A stretch of DNA of 61,598 nt from Phenylobacterium sp. (GCA_020402585.1 JADBZH010000012.1:1-61598); one strand, 5' to 3'. Numbered from the stretch's first letter, positions 19,329-29,494 are shown. Notes: generated by a model not told the origin, from the sequence alone. A program made the numbers and translations.

Positions 19329-19793
19329 TCAGTCCTCGAGCCCGCGTTCATCCAGGAGATCGGGGGCGGCGTGGTCCACCATGTCGTCCTCGTGCGCGAG
19401 CTCGGCCTCGCTGATCGTCTGGCCGCGCACGGAAACCCCCGCCCGGTGGACGCTCTCCGGATCGCCGCTGATCAGGGGGTGCCAGTCCGCAAGACCCCGG
19501 CCCTCATGGATCCGCCGGTAGGCGCAGGACTTCGGCATCCACCCCAGGCGCGGGATGAGGTCGGGCGTCAGGGTGATGCAGTCCGGCACCTCGCGCTTGC
19601 GGTCGACATAGTCCGAGCAGCGGCAGGTCCCGGCGTCCAGCAGGCGGCAGTGCACCCGGGTGGGGATGATCTCACCGGAGTCGGCGTCCTCGAAGCGGAC
19701 CAGGCAGCACAGGCCGCAGCCGTCGCAGAGGCTTTCCCATTGCTCGGGGCTCATGCGGTCGAGGGGGGTGGTCTCCCAGAAGGGCCGGCTCAT
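19329..19793 (-). CDS. YcgN/UPF0260-family cysteine-cluster protein
   Basis: 154 aa. The N-terminal motif LCDGCGLCC (CxxCxxCC) and further cysteines (HCRLLDAGTCRCSDY, CAYR) define the YcgN family, which probably binds zinc or an iron-sulfur cluster; its biochemical role is unknown. ATG at 19793. It is divergent from uup, sharing a 78-bp intergenic region. Confidence 0.88.
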   Translation of the reverse strand: MSRPFWETTPLDRMSPEQWESLCDGCGLCCLVRFEDADSGEIIPTRVHCRLLDAGTCRCSDYVDRKREVPDCITLTPDLIPRLGWMPKSCAYRRIHEGRGLADWHPLISGDPESVHRAGVSVRGQTISEAELAHEDDMVDHAAPDLLDERGLED

Positions 19794-19871
19794 GGCCCCT
19801 GTCTAGCCTCGGCGCCCGGGGGGCGCCAGCCCGGGGGTTGGAGCGCGGCCGTGCGGAGGTTAAGGGGGGCC

Positions 19872-21671
<1,800 letters not shown>

Positions 21672-21681
21672 TCTCCGCGTT

Positions 21682-21778
21682 CCTGTGGATAGCGTCCCGC
21701 CACTGAATTCCCTGGCGAAAGCGACCGCGTCCACAGGCCTTCCACACGTCACCCACAGCCTGTCCACGGGACCGCCCC
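21682..21778. other. Intergenic stretch rich in DnaA-box-like TCCACA motifs
   Basis: Just after uup, TGTGGATAG (21684-21692) matches the DnaA box at 8 of 9 bases. It is followed by GTCCACA, TTCCACA, CCCACA and TGTCCAC within 90 bp. CCTGTGGA (21682-21689) and TCCACAGG (21730-21737) form a perfect 8-bp inverted repeat. This could be a DnaA-binding region or simply the transcription end of uup. Confidence 0.3.
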
Positions 21779-21830
21779 CTCCGGCCCCGGCCAGGGCCCT
21801 TGCCGACCCGCCGCTCCGGTGAGAGCGTGG

Positions 21831-22067
21831 GGACGTCGAGAGGCGACGCGCGGTGACGGAAGGGGCGACCCGGACGGAGCCGGGCGGGAGGGCCGGACCA
21901 GGACGACAAACGGGGGCGACCCCGGGAGAGGTCCAGGAACGCGGTCCCGGGCGCGGCGGAACCGGCGGGGCGACCCGCAGGACCTCAGTCGACCCGCCTC
22001 GGGACTCAGATCTCCCAACGGATCTGAAAGAGGGCGGCGGACCGGGCGACCGGTGCGTCGCCCTCTT
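21831..22067 (+). ncRNA. Array of GCGA-tetraloop hairpins, candidate structured RNA
   Basis: Non-coding stretch that folds by eye on the plus strand. It contains CGTCG/CGACG (21834-21848), GGG-GCGA-CCC (21862-21871), CGGGG-GCGA-CCCCG (21912-21925), GCGGG-GCGA-CCCGC (21965-21978), CAGATC/GATCTG (22007-22026) and ACCGG-GCGA-CCGGT (22041-22054). The last sits inside a 9-bp stem AAGAGGGCG/CGCCCTCTT (22028-22067). GAGGTCC (21929) can pair with GGACCTC (21980) around the third GCGA hairpin. No conserved core of RNase P RNA, tmRNA, SRP RNA or a known riboswitch was seen. Confidence 0.3.
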
Positions 22068-22126
22068 GCCGTTTCGGGGCAGGCCCTGGAGGTCGCCTCA
22101 GCGGTTGCCTTCGGGCGAAAGGCGCT

Positions 22127-22177
22127 CAGAGCCTGTTCCCTTCAGACGGAACGTCTGAAGGGGAAAAACAGGCTCTG
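22127..22177. repeat. Long palindrome (22-bp arms, 3-nt loop)
   Basis: CAGAGCCTGTTCCCTTCAGA onward (arm 22127-22148) pairs with 22152-22177 around loop GAA. The right arm carries four extra bases in its middle. It is likely a REP-like extragenic palindrome, or a terminator for uup. Confidence 0.8.
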
Positions 22178-22190
22178 AATCCAATATGTT

Positions 22191-22240
22191 AGATCATGTT
22201 TCGATCCGATAACCGGTTCCCACTTATCGGAACATGATCT
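22191..22240. repeat. Extragenic palindrome AGATCATGTT...AACATGATCT
   Basis: Perfect 10-bp outer arms (22191-22200 and 22231-22240) and inner arms CCGATAA (22206-22212) and TTATCGG (22224-22230), with a 5-nt bulge on the left side. It resembles the AACCGGTTCCCAC-containing palindromes scattered through alphaproteobacterial genomes. It lies 36 bp before the substrate-binding protein gene. Confidence 0.75.
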
Positions 22241-22275
22241 AGTTTGCCCCGAGAGCCGCTCCGGGAGGCCGCGCC

Positions 22276-23283
22276 ATGAAGATCGTCAGGACTTTCGCCA
22301 TCCTCGCCGCCGCAGCCCTGGCCTGGGCCTGCTCGCCGCCGACGGACGCCGCGCCCTCGGGCGGGGAGGCCGGCGTGATCCGCTTCGCCACCGACTGGCG
22401 CGCCCAGGCCGAGCAGGGCGGCTTCTACCAGGCCCTGGCCACCGGCGAGTACGAGAAGCGCGGCCTCAAGGTCCAGATCATCCAGGGCGGCCCGGGCGTG
22501 AACGTGCCCCAGCTCCTGGCCGCCGGCGCGGTGGAGGCTGGCATGGGCTCCAACAGCTTCATCGCCCTGAACCTGGCCAACCAGGGCGCGCCGGTGCGCG
22601 CTGTCGCCGCCATGATGCAGAAGGACCCCCAGGTCCTGATCGCCCATCCGGATCAGGGGATCGAGAGGATCGAGGACCTGAAGGGCCGGCCCATCCTCCT
22701 GTCTGACGCCTCGGTCTCCGCCTTCTGGGTCTGGCTGAAGTCGAAGTACGGCTTCGAGGATGCGCAGATCCGCAAGTACACCTTCAACGCCGCGCCCTTC
22801 CTGGCGGACACGTCCGTGGCCCAGCAGGGCTACCTGACCAGCGAGCCCTACACGATCGAGAAGACCGCCGGCCTGAAGCCCAAGGTCTTCCTGCTGGCGG
22901 ACAACGGCTATCCCTCTTACGCGGCCATGATCCTCTTCCCGCAGTCCGCCATCGACAAGGACCCGGCCCGGGTGCGCGCCTTCGTCGAGGCCAGCGCGGC
23001 GGGCTGGAAGTCCTACCTGAACGGCGACCCGAAGCCCGGCGACGCCCTGATCCTCAAGGACAACCCGGAAATGACCCAGGACGTGCTGGACCAGGCCCGG
23101 GAGAAGATGCGCCAGTACGCCCTCGTCGAAGGCGGGGACGCCGCTTCCGGGGGCGTCGGCGTGATGACCGAGGCGCGCTGGAAGGCCTTCGCCGAGATGG
23201 CCATCGCCCAGGGGGTTTATCCCAAGACCCTGGACTACACGAAGGCCTACAGCCTCGGCTTTGCAGGCCCGGCGCCGAAGTAG
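22276..23283 (+). CDS. ABC transporter substrate-binding protein, NMT1/TauA type
   Basis: 335 aa. A signal sequence is followed by Cys19 (LAWAC), an imperfect lipobox, so it may be a lipoprotein. The body is an NMT1/THI5-like periplasmic binding fold with DWRAQAEQGGFYQALATGEYEKRGL at the start, split here as the hallmark of this subgroup. Substrates in the family include sulfonates, pyrimidines and riboflavin; none can be chosen here and no TPP or FMN riboswitch is visible upstream. Its stop directly abuts the ATPase ATG. Confidence 0.88.
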   Translation: MKIVRTFAILAAAALAWACSPPTDAAPSGGEAGVIRFATDWRAQAEQGGFYQALATGEYEKRGLKVQIIQGGPGVNVPQLLAAGAVEAGMGSNSFIALNLANQGAPVRAVAAMMQKDPQVLIAHPDQGIERIEDLKGRPILLSDASVSAFWVWLKSKYGFEDAQIRKYTFNAAPFLADTSVAQQGYLTSEPYTIEKTAGLKPKVFLLADNGYPSYAAMILFPQSAIDKDPARVRAFVEASAAGWKSYLNGDPKPGDALILKDNPEMTQDVLDQAREKMRQYALVEGGDAASGGVGVMTEARWKAFAEMAIAQGVYPKTLDYTKAYSLGFAGPAPK

Positions 23284-24036
23284 ATGACCCCCGCCACTGT
23301 CGCCCTGGAGGAGGTCGAGGTCGACTACCGCGGTCGCGGAAGGGCCCTCGGCCCCCTGTCCCTCCGTATCGGGGACGGCGAGATCGTCGCCCTCGTAGGA
23401 CCCTCGGGCTGCGGCAAGTCGACGGCCCTGAGGCTGCTGGCCGGGCTGGAGCCCGCCACCCGAGGGGTGGTGCAGCGCGCGCCGGGGCGTGGCGAGACCT
23501 CGGTGGTCTTCCAGGCCCCCACCCTCGCCCCCTGGATGAGCGCGGCGGCCAATGTCGCCCTTCCCCTGGAGCTTTCGGGGACCCCCAAGCCCGAGGCGCG
23601 CGCCCGCGCCCTGGAAGCCCTGGAGCGGGTCGGCCTTGCCGGCGCCGGCGCCTCGCGGCCGGCCCAGCTGTCTGGCGGCATGGCCATGCGCGCCTCCCTG
23701 GCCAGGGCCCTGGTGACCCAGCCCCGCCTCCTCATGCTGGACGAGCCCTTTGCGGCCCTGGACGAGATCACGCGGCGGACCCTGGCCGACGATGTCCTGG
23801 CCCTCTGGTCCCAGACCCGGCAGGCCATCGTCTTCGTCACCCACAATGTCGAGGAGGCCGCCTACATGGCCGAGCGGATCGTGGTGCTGACCCGCGGTCC
23901 CGGTCGCATCGCCGGCGAGGTCCGGGTCGAGGCGCCCCTGCCCCGTCCGGCGGGCTTCCGCACCTGGCCCGTCTTCACCGAGGCGGCGGAGGCGATCTCC
24001 GCCCTCCTGGCCAAGGGTGCGGAGGCCGCGCCGTGA
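23284..24036 (+). CDS. ABC transporter ATP-binding protein, TauB/SsuB type
   Basis: 250 aa. Walker A GPSGCGKST (about 40), Q loop in VVFQAPTLAPWM, signature LSGGMAMRASLARAL, Walker B LLMLDEPFAALDE and switch His in FVTHNVEEA. It energises the importer formed with the flanking binding protein and permease. ATG begins directly after the preceding TAG, and its stop overlaps the permease GTG as GTGA. Confidence 0.93.
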   Translation: MTPATVALEEVEVDYRGRGRALGPLSLRIGDGEIVALVGPSGCGKSTALRLLAGLEPATRGVVQRAPGRGETSVVFQAPTLAPWMSAAANVALPLELSGTPKPEARARALEALERVGLAGAGASRPAQLSGGMAMRASLARALVTQPRLLMLDEPFAALDEITRRTLADDVLALWSQTRQAIVFVTHNVEEAAYMAERIVVLTRGPGRIAGEVRVEAPLPRPAGFRTWPVFTEAAEAISALLAKGAEAAP

Positions 24037-24800
24037 ACCGCCTGGCCGACGCCCTCGCCCCCCTGGGGTTGATGCTTCTGCTGCTGGGCGCCTGGGAGGC
24101 GGCCTGCCGCCTGACGGGCGTGCCCGCCTACTTCCTGCCGCCGCCCTCTCAGGTGGCCGTCGCCGCCGCCACCGGCCTTCCGGTGCTGGTCCCGGCGGCC
24201 TGGAACACCCTGTCGGTGGCCCTCGTCGCCCTCGTCCTGGCCGCGGCGGGCGCCCTGCTCCTGGCGATCCTGGTGGGGCTCAGCCCGCTGCTGGAACGCG
24301 CCGTCCGCCCCCTCGCCTCGGCCCTGCAGGTCACGCCCGTCGTGGCCGTCGCGCCCCTGATCCTGATCTGGGCCGGCATCGACCATCCCGAACGGGCGGT
24401 CATCGCCCTGGCGGTGCTGGTGGCCTTCTTTCCCATCTTCTCCGGCGCGGTGACGGGGTTGCGCTCGGCGGACCCGGATCTTGAGCGCCTGTTTGACCTC
24501 TATGGGGCCGGGCGCCTCCAGCGCGTCCTGCGCCTGCGCCTTCCCGCCGCCCTCCCCTTCCTGATGGAGGGTCTCAAGGTGGGCGCGGGGCTGGCCATCA
24601 TCGGCGCGGTCGTGGCGGAGTTCGCCGCGGGATCCGGCGGCGTACGCGGCCTCGCCTGGCAGATCCTCGACGCCGGGAACAAGCTCCAGACCGACCGGAT
24701 GATCGCCGCCCTGGTGGTGCTGGCCGTCATGGGGGTGGCCGTTCACGCCGCCCTGGAGCGCCTCGAGCGGGCGGGCCTGCGTTGGTGGCGGGGGCGTTAG
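24033..24800 (+). CDS. ABC transporter permease, TauC/SsuC type
   Basis: 255 aa with about six transmembrane helices and a BPD-type inner-membrane domain (LQVTPVVAVAPLILIW, then an EAA-like loop DLYGAGRLQRVLRLRLP). GTG at 24033 overlaps the ATPase stop. Third gene of the three-gene importer operon; no enzyme gene that would reveal the substrate follows. Confidence 0.91.
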   Translation: MNRLADALAPLGLMLLLLGAWEAACRLTGVPAYFLPPPSQVAVAAATGLPVLVPAAWNTLSVALVALVLAAAGALLLAILVGLSPLLERAVRPLASALQVTPVVAVAPLILIWAGIDHPERAVIALAVLVAFFPIFSGAVTGLRSADPDLERLFDLYGAGRLQRVLRLRLPAALPFLMEGLKVGAGLAIIGAVVAEFAAGSGGVRGLAWQILDAGNKLQTDRMIAALVVLAVMGVAVHAALERLERAGLRWWRGR

Positions 24801-24827
24801 GCACCGGTTAACAGCGCACTCGGTAGG

Positions 24828-25967
24828 GTGATCGTTCTGCGGGACAACCTCCCGTTGAAGGCTGCAGAAACGCCTGCCGAGAGTGACCCGCGCATGAAGC
24901 AAAGCGCCGCACAGTTGATGGATCTGGCCCGGGAGAAGTCCGGAGATCGCCGGCGGGAGCTTATGCACCGGGTTGCGGACATGTATTTCCAGTTCAGCCC
25001 TCGGCCGGATGATCCCGAGCTGGGCTTGTTCGACGACGTCCTGAGCCAGCTGGCCCTGGAGATGGAAAGCAAGGTGCGGGCCGAGCTCGCCAACCGGATG
25101 GCCCTGGCGAGGAACCCGCCTGCGGGCCTGATCCGCTCCCTGGCCCTCGACGAGAAGATCGACGTGGCCAGTCCGATCCTGCAGCTCTCGCGCGCCGTCA
25201 CCGAGGCGGACCTGATCGAAGTGGCCCGGACCCGGAGCGAGGCTCACCTGAAGGCTATCTCCCGGAGGTCAAACCTTCCGTCGAGCGTCTCGGACGTCAT
25301 CCTTGAGCGGGCGGAAGAAAGCACTCTGGAGGTGCTGCTCGCCAATGCCTCCGCGAACCTCTCGCGGGAGGCCCATGAGCGCCTGGTCGACCGGGCGCTG
25401 GAGCACCCCGCCCTTCAGGGCGCCGTCGTCCGCTACGCCAAGCTGCCGTTGGACCTGCTGAACGAAATGTACTTCGTGGTGGAGTCGCGCATGCGCAGCG
25501 CCATCCTCCAGCGAAACGCTCAGATCAAGCCAGAAGACCTCGATGATGTGCTCCGGCAGAGCCGCGACCGGGTCGTGGCCCGAAAGAAGCCCCTTCCCGA
25601 CGATTTCGCGAGGGCGCAGAAGACGGTAAAGGCGGCCGAAATCCGCGGCGTCATCAGCCCCGGCTCCCTCGTCGGCTTCCTTCGAAGCGGGGACAACACG
25701 GCCTACCTGATCGCAATCTCGCGCCTGGCCGGCGTGGAATTCGAGACCGCCCGCACCATCCATGAACGCAGGGAGCTGGACGCCCTGTCGATCATCTGCA
25801 AGGCGGCCAGCTTCGACAGGGCGATCTTCATCACGCTCGCCGTCCTGGTGCTCGGACGCGAGAACAACCCCATGGGACGCGCCCGTGAGTACGGCGAAAT
25901 CTACGAGGCCCTGCCCCGGGAGGTCGCGAAGCGGACCGTCAGATTCTGGAACGGCCCTCTGACCTGA
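24828..25967 (+). CDS. DUF2336 domain protein
   Basis: 379 aa, soluble, mostly helical, with the alphaproteobacterial DUF2336 pattern (LMDLAREKSGDRRRELMHRVADMYF near the start, then HEAT-like helices). Function unknown; family members occur in motile, stalked alphaproteobacteria. GTG at 24828 gives the full frame; ATG at 24894 starts nearer the conserved domain and is equally plausible. It is a single gene, convergent with ilvE (6 bp apart). Confidence 0.8.
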   Translation: MIVLRDNLPLKAAETPAESDPRMKQSAAQLMDLAREKSGDRRRELMHRVADMYFQFSPRPDDPELGLFDDVLSQLALEMESKVRAELANRMALARNPPAGLIRSLALDEKIDVASPILQLSRAVTEADLIEVARTRSEAHLKAISRRSNLPSSVSDVILERAEESTLEVLLANASANLSREAHERLVDRALEHPALQGAVVRYAKLPLDLLNEMYFVVESRMRSAILQRNAQIKPEDLDDVLRQSRDRVVARKKPLPDDFARAQKTVKAAEIRGVISPGSLVGFLRSGDNTAYLIAISRLAGVEFETARTIHERRELDALSIICKAASFDRAIFITLAVLVLGRENNPMGRAREYGEIYEALPREVAKRTVRFWNGPLT

Positions 25968-25973
25968 CCAGGC

Positions 25974-26852
25974 TCAGGCCTGGCGCCGCACCAGCCGGGC
26001 ATAGTCTTCCATCAGGCTGAGCGAGATGTTGCCCGGCCTGAAGGTGTATTCGCCGATCTCGGCCACAGGCGTCACTTCCGCAGCGGAGCCCACGACGAAG
26101 CACTCCGAGAAGCCGGAAAGCTCCTCGGGTCGGATATGGCGCTCAATCACGTCAAAACCCTTGGCGCGCGCCAGGGCGATGACGGTCTGCCGGGTCAGGC
26201 CGTTCAGGAAGCAGTCGGGCGTCGGGGTGATCAGCGCCCCATCCTGGACGAAGAAGACGTTGGAGCCCGTGCTCTCGGCCACATACCCGCGATAGTCGAG
26301 CATCATGGCGTCGGTGTAGCCGGCCTTCTCGGCGGCGTGCTTGGACAGGGTGCAGATCATGTAGAGGCCCGTCGCCTTGGCGTGCACGGGCTCGGTTTCG
26401 GGCGAGGGACGCTTGTACTTGGCCCAGCACAGGCGGATGCCCTTGGCCTTCTGCTCGGGCGAGAAGTAGGACGGCCAGTCCCAGACGGCCACGGCGACGT
26501 GGATCTGGGTGTTCTGGGCCGAGACCCCGATCATCTCCGAGCCCCGCCAGGCGATCGGCCGGATGTAGGCGTCTTCCAGCCCGTTGCGGGCGCAAGCGTC
26601 CTTGCAGGCCTGATCGATCTCGTCCACCGTGAACGGGATCTCGAAATCCAGGATTTCCGCCGACTTGAACAGCCGTTCGGTATGCTCGCGCAGCTTGAAG
26701 ATCTCCCCGCCGTACATGCGTTCGCCTTCGAACACGGCGGAGGCGTAATGGAGGCCGTGCGTCAGTACGTGCACCTTCGCCTCGCGCCAGGGCGTAAACT
26801 GGCCGTCCAGCCAGATCCATCCGTCGCGGTCGTCGAAGGGAACGATTGACAT
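25974..26852 (-). CDS. ilvE: Branched-chain amino acid aminotransferase
   Basis: 292 aa, fold-type IV PLP enzyme. The PLP-binding lysine is in VHAKATGLYM, and the active-site segments FEGERMYGG, YIRPIAWRG and GLTRQTVIALA are present. It performs the last step of valine, leucine and isoleucine synthesis and the first step of their breakdown. ATG at 26852 and length fit the family. Monocistronic, with convergent and divergent neighbours. Confidence 0.95.
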   Translation of the reverse strand: MSIVPFDDRDGWIWLDGQFTPWREAKVHVLTHGLHYASAVFEGERMYGGEIFKLREHTERLFKSAEILDFEIPFTVDEIDQACKDACARNGLEDAYIRPIAWRGSEMIGVSAQNTQIHVAVAVWDWPSYFSPEQKAKGIRLCWAKYKRPSPETEPVHAKATGLYMICTLSKHAAEKAGYTDAMMLDYRGYVAESTGSNVFFVQDGALITPTPDCFLNGLTRQTVIALARAKGFDVIERHIRPEELSGFSECFVVGSAAEVTPVAEIGEYTFRPGNISLSLMEDYARLVRRQA

Positions 26853-26946
26853 TGGAAGTGGTTCTCCTCTTGCAGGCCGTCTCTTACAGCCCCGGGAAGG
26901 TCCGGCGTCAATGCCCTAACCCGCCCCGGCCCGGGAGCCCTGCGTT

Positions 26947-27654
26947 GTGAAGTCTCGGCCGCCCTCCCATGCGCGCCACCTCCTGGTGGTCGATGACGAC
27001 GACCGGATCCGGGAACTGCTCAAGACCTTCCTGACCCGTTCCGGCTTCCGGGTCACCGCCGCCTCAGGGGCGGAACCGGCCCGGCGGCTCATTGACGCGC
27101 TGGATTTTGACCTGGCCGTCCTGGACGTGATGATGCCCGGGGAGGACGGCCTGTCCCTGGTCGCCTGGCTGCGGAGCCGACCCGGCCGCCCGGGCAGGCT
27201 TCCCGTCCTGATGCTGACCGCCCGCAATGAGCCGGGGGATCGGATAGAGGGCCTGCGACGGGGCGCGGACGACTACCTGGCCAAACCCTTCGAACCCGAG
27301 GAGCTGGTCCTGCGGGTTGAGGCCATCCTCAGGCGGGCCGCGGAGGAGCCGGCGAACGGAGGATCGGGCCTGAGCCTAGGGCCCTGCGTCTTTGATCCGG
27401 GCCGGGGCGAACTGGTCCGCGACGGCCGCCCCATCCGGCTGACCGAGGCTGAGGTCAGCCTGCTGCGGAGGCTCGCCCGGAGCCCGCATGAACCCGTCGA
27501 GCGCCGCGACCTCATCCAGGCGGATGTCGACCCCTCTGGCCGGGCGATCGACATCCAGGTCACCCGCCTGAGGCGCAAGATCGAGACCGACCCGCGCTCC
27601 CCGCGCTACCTCCAGACGGTGCGTGGGATCGGCTACCTGCTGGCGCCCGATTGA
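26947..27654 (+). CDS. OmpR-family response regulator
   Basis: 235 aa. Receiver domain with acidic cluster VVDDDDR and phospho-acceptor Asp60 (AVLDVMMPGEDG), Thr in LMLTARN and Lys in YLAKPFEPEEL; winged helix ending LRRKIETDPRSPRYLQT. The start is GTG at 26947. Its stop overlaps the kinase ATG by one base (TGATG), so the pair is translationally coupled. Confidence 0.94.
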   Translation: MKSRPPSHARHLLVVDDDDRIRELLKTFLTRSGFRVTAASGAEPARRLIDALDFDLAVLDVMMPGEDGLSLVAWLRSRPGRPGRLPVLMLTARNEPGDRIEGLRRGADDYLAKPFEPEELVLRVEAILRRAAEEPANGGSGLSLGPCVFDPGRGELVRDGRPIRLTEAEVSLLRRLARSPHEPVERRDLIQADVDPSGRAIDIQVTRLRRKIETDPRSPRYLQTVRGIGYLLAPD

Positions 27655-29015
27655 TGGGCCGCTTCGGTCCGGCCCCGGACGCCTGGCGGCGGCTGATCAA
27701 GCGCAGCCTGCCGACGACGCTCTACGGGCGAACCTTCCTGATCATCGTCCTGCCCGTCGCCCTCATGCAGCTGGCGGTGGCCTGGGTCTTCTTCGACGCC
27801 CACTGGCGGACGGTGACCATGAGGCTGTCGGAGGGCCTGGCCGGCGACATCGCCTGGGCCCTGGAAAGCTACGAGGATGATCCGACCCCTGCCGGCCTGG
27901 CGCGGACGGCGGGCCGCGCGGAGCGGTCCATGAGCCTGTCCATCGCCTTCCAGCCGGACCGGCCCCTGCCGGAGACCCGCCGCCGGAACGCCCTGGCGGC
28001 GGTGGACTCCGAGCTCAGGCAGGCCCTGTCCGCGCGGATCGACGCCCCCTTCTGGTTCGACACCACCCGCTACCCGGCCTATGTGGACATCCGCGTACAG
28101 GTCCGTGGCGGGGTCCTCCGGGTCCTGGCGCCCAAGGAGCGCGCCGTGGCCACCCAGGGCCTGATCTTCCTGGGCTGGATGGCGGCGGCGACCCTGATCC
28201 TCACCGGGGTCTCCCTCCTCTTCATCCGCAACCAGGTCCGGGCCATCGAGCGCCTCGCCCAGGCGGCGGACGACTTCGGTCGGGGCCGGGACGCCCCGGC
28301 ATTCAAGCCTCATGGCGCCCGCGAGGTGCGCCAGGCCGCCCAGGCCTTCCTGGCCATGAAGGCTCGGATCCAGCGGCACATCGAGCAGAGAACCGCCCTT
28401 CTGGCCTCGGTCAGCCACGACCTTCGCACGCCCCTGACCCGGCTGCGCCTTGAACTCGCCCTTGCCGAACCCGGTCCGGCCACTCAGGCCATGAAGCAGG
28501 ACCTCATCGAAATGGAGCACATGATCGATGAGTACCTGGCCTTCGCCCGCGGAGAGGGGGGAGAGCAGGCGGTCGACCTGGACATCGCCGCCCTGGTCCG
28601 GGAAGCCGCCGAGGGCGCCCGGCGGACCGGGGCGAAGGTGGCGGTCGCGGCGCCCGCAGAAGTTCCTTTCCGAGGCCGGCGCAGCGCCCTCAAGCGCGCC
28701 TTCGCCAACCTGATCGGCAATGCCGTGGCCCACGGCCAGGAGGTCGGGGTGGAGGTCGAGGTCACAGCTTCGGGGATCACCGTCCGGGTCGACGACGATG
28801 GCCCGGGCATCCCCCCCGAACGCCGTGAAGAAGCCTTCCGGGCCTTCAACCGCCTCGATGAGTCCCGGAACCAGAACACCAAGGGAGTCGGGCTGGGCCT
28901 GGCCATCGCCCGGGACGCCGCCCGCAGCCACGGCGGCGACGTCCGGCTGGAGGACTCCCCGCTTGGCGGGCTGCGCGCCGTCCTCAGGCTGCCGGGCAGT
29001 GGAAAATTGACCTAG
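27654..29015 (+). CDS. EnvZ-like sensor histidine kinase
   Basis: 453 aa. TM1 is near residues 22-46, a periplasmic domain of about 120 residues follows, TM2 near 165-188, then HAMP, His255 in the EnvZ-type box ASVSHDLRTPLTRLRLELA, and a HATPase domain (NLIGNAVAHG, DDDGPGIPPE, GVGLGLAI). ATG at 27654 overlaps the regulator stop; a TTG one codon upstream is in frame but less likely. Confidence 0.94.
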   Translation: MGRFGPAPDAWRRLIKRSLPTTLYGRTFLIIVLPVALMQLAVAWVFFDAHWRTVTMRLSEGLAGDIAWALESYEDDPTPAGLARTAGRAERSMSLSIAFQPDRPLPETRRRNALAAVDSELRQALSARIDAPFWFDTTRYPAYVDIRVQVRGGVLRVLAPKERAVATQGLIFLGWMAAATLILTGVSLLFIRNQVRAIERLAQAADDFGRGRDAPAFKPHGAREVRQAAQAFLAMKARIQRHIEQRTALLASVSHDLRTPLTRLRLELALAEPGPATQAMKQDLIEMEHMIDEYLAFARGEGGEQAVDLDIAALVREAAEGARRTGAKVAVAAPAEVPFRGRRSALKRAFANLIGNAVAHGQEVGVEVEVTASGITVRVDDDGPGIPPERREEAFRAFNRLDESRNQNTKGVGLGLAIARDAARSHGGDVRLEDSPLGGLRAVLRLPGSGKLT

Positions 29016-29059
29016 GGGAAGAGCCGATGTTACCAAGACCCCACCAGACCGGAGCTCCC

Positions 29060-29494
29060 ATGACCCGTTCCAAGATCGCAGTGCTCGCCAGCCTCGCTTT
29101 GGCCCTTTCCGCCAGCGCGGCCCTCGCCAGCGCCACGCCGGTCGGCGTCTGGTACACCCAGGGCAAACAGGGGAAGGTCCGCATCGCCCCCTGCGGTGAC
29201 AAGCTGTGCGGAGTCATCATCGCGGGCCGGGGCCAGGACGGAAAGCCAGCCTCCGAGGCGCGGGACGAGGCCAATCCAAACCCCGCCCTGAGAAACCGCC
29301 CGATCCTCGGTCTTCAGATCCTCCGGGACTTCAAGCCCACCGGACCGGGACGCTGGGGCGGCGGCAAGATCTATGACCCGAACACCGGAAGGACCTACGA
29401 TTCAAAACTCAGCCTTTCGGGCGGAGGGGTTCTCAAGGTCGAAGGGTGCGTCACGGTCATCTGCCAGAGCCAGACCTGGACCCAGGCGGACTAA
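29060..29494 (+). CDS. Secreted DUF2147 protein
   Basis: 144 aa with a signal peptide (cut near ASAALAS) and the DUF2147 pattern: GVWYTQGKQGKVRIAPC, ILRDFKP, GGKIYDPNTGRTYDSKL and CVTVICQSQTW. This small periplasmic family has no known activity. ATG at 29060 has GGAG 9 bp upstream; the longer frame from 29027 would bury the signal peptide. Its last 4 bases overlap the convergent proC stop. Confidence 0.85.
   Translation: MTRSKIAVLASLALALSASAALASATPVGVWYTQGKQGKVRIAPCGDKLCGVIIAGRGQDGKPASEARDEANPNPALRNRPILGLQILRDFKPTGPGRWGGGKIYDPNTGRTYDSKLSLSGGGVLKVEGCVTVICQSQTWTQAD

Noticed and set aside
21682..21778. Chromosomal origin of replication
   Set aside because: Only one box is near consensus, there is no AT-rich unwinding region, and hemE, dnaA or parAB are not adjacent.
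21862..22054. CRISPR-like spacing of GGGGCGACCC
   Set aside because: The repeats are 10 bp at 52, 53 and 76 bp spacing, lie within stems, and no cas gene is near.
21831..22067. RNase P RNA, tmRNA or SRP RNA in the hairpin region
   Set aside because: The conserved cores of these RNAs (for example GAGGAAAGTCCGGGC of RNase P) are absent.
21853..22158. A 101-codon frame through the hairpin region
   Set aside because: Gly/Arg/Pro-rich, no ribosome-binding site, and the frame merely follows the GCGACC hairpin repeats.
22241..22275. TPP riboswitch before the NMT1-type binding protein
   Set aside because: Only 35 bp separate the palindrome from the ATG and the conserved TPP-box sequences are missing.
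22189..23844. A 551-codon open frame on the minus strand
   Set aside because: Antisense to the substrate-binding protein and ATPase genes; low-complexity Gly/Leu/Gln composition without motifs.
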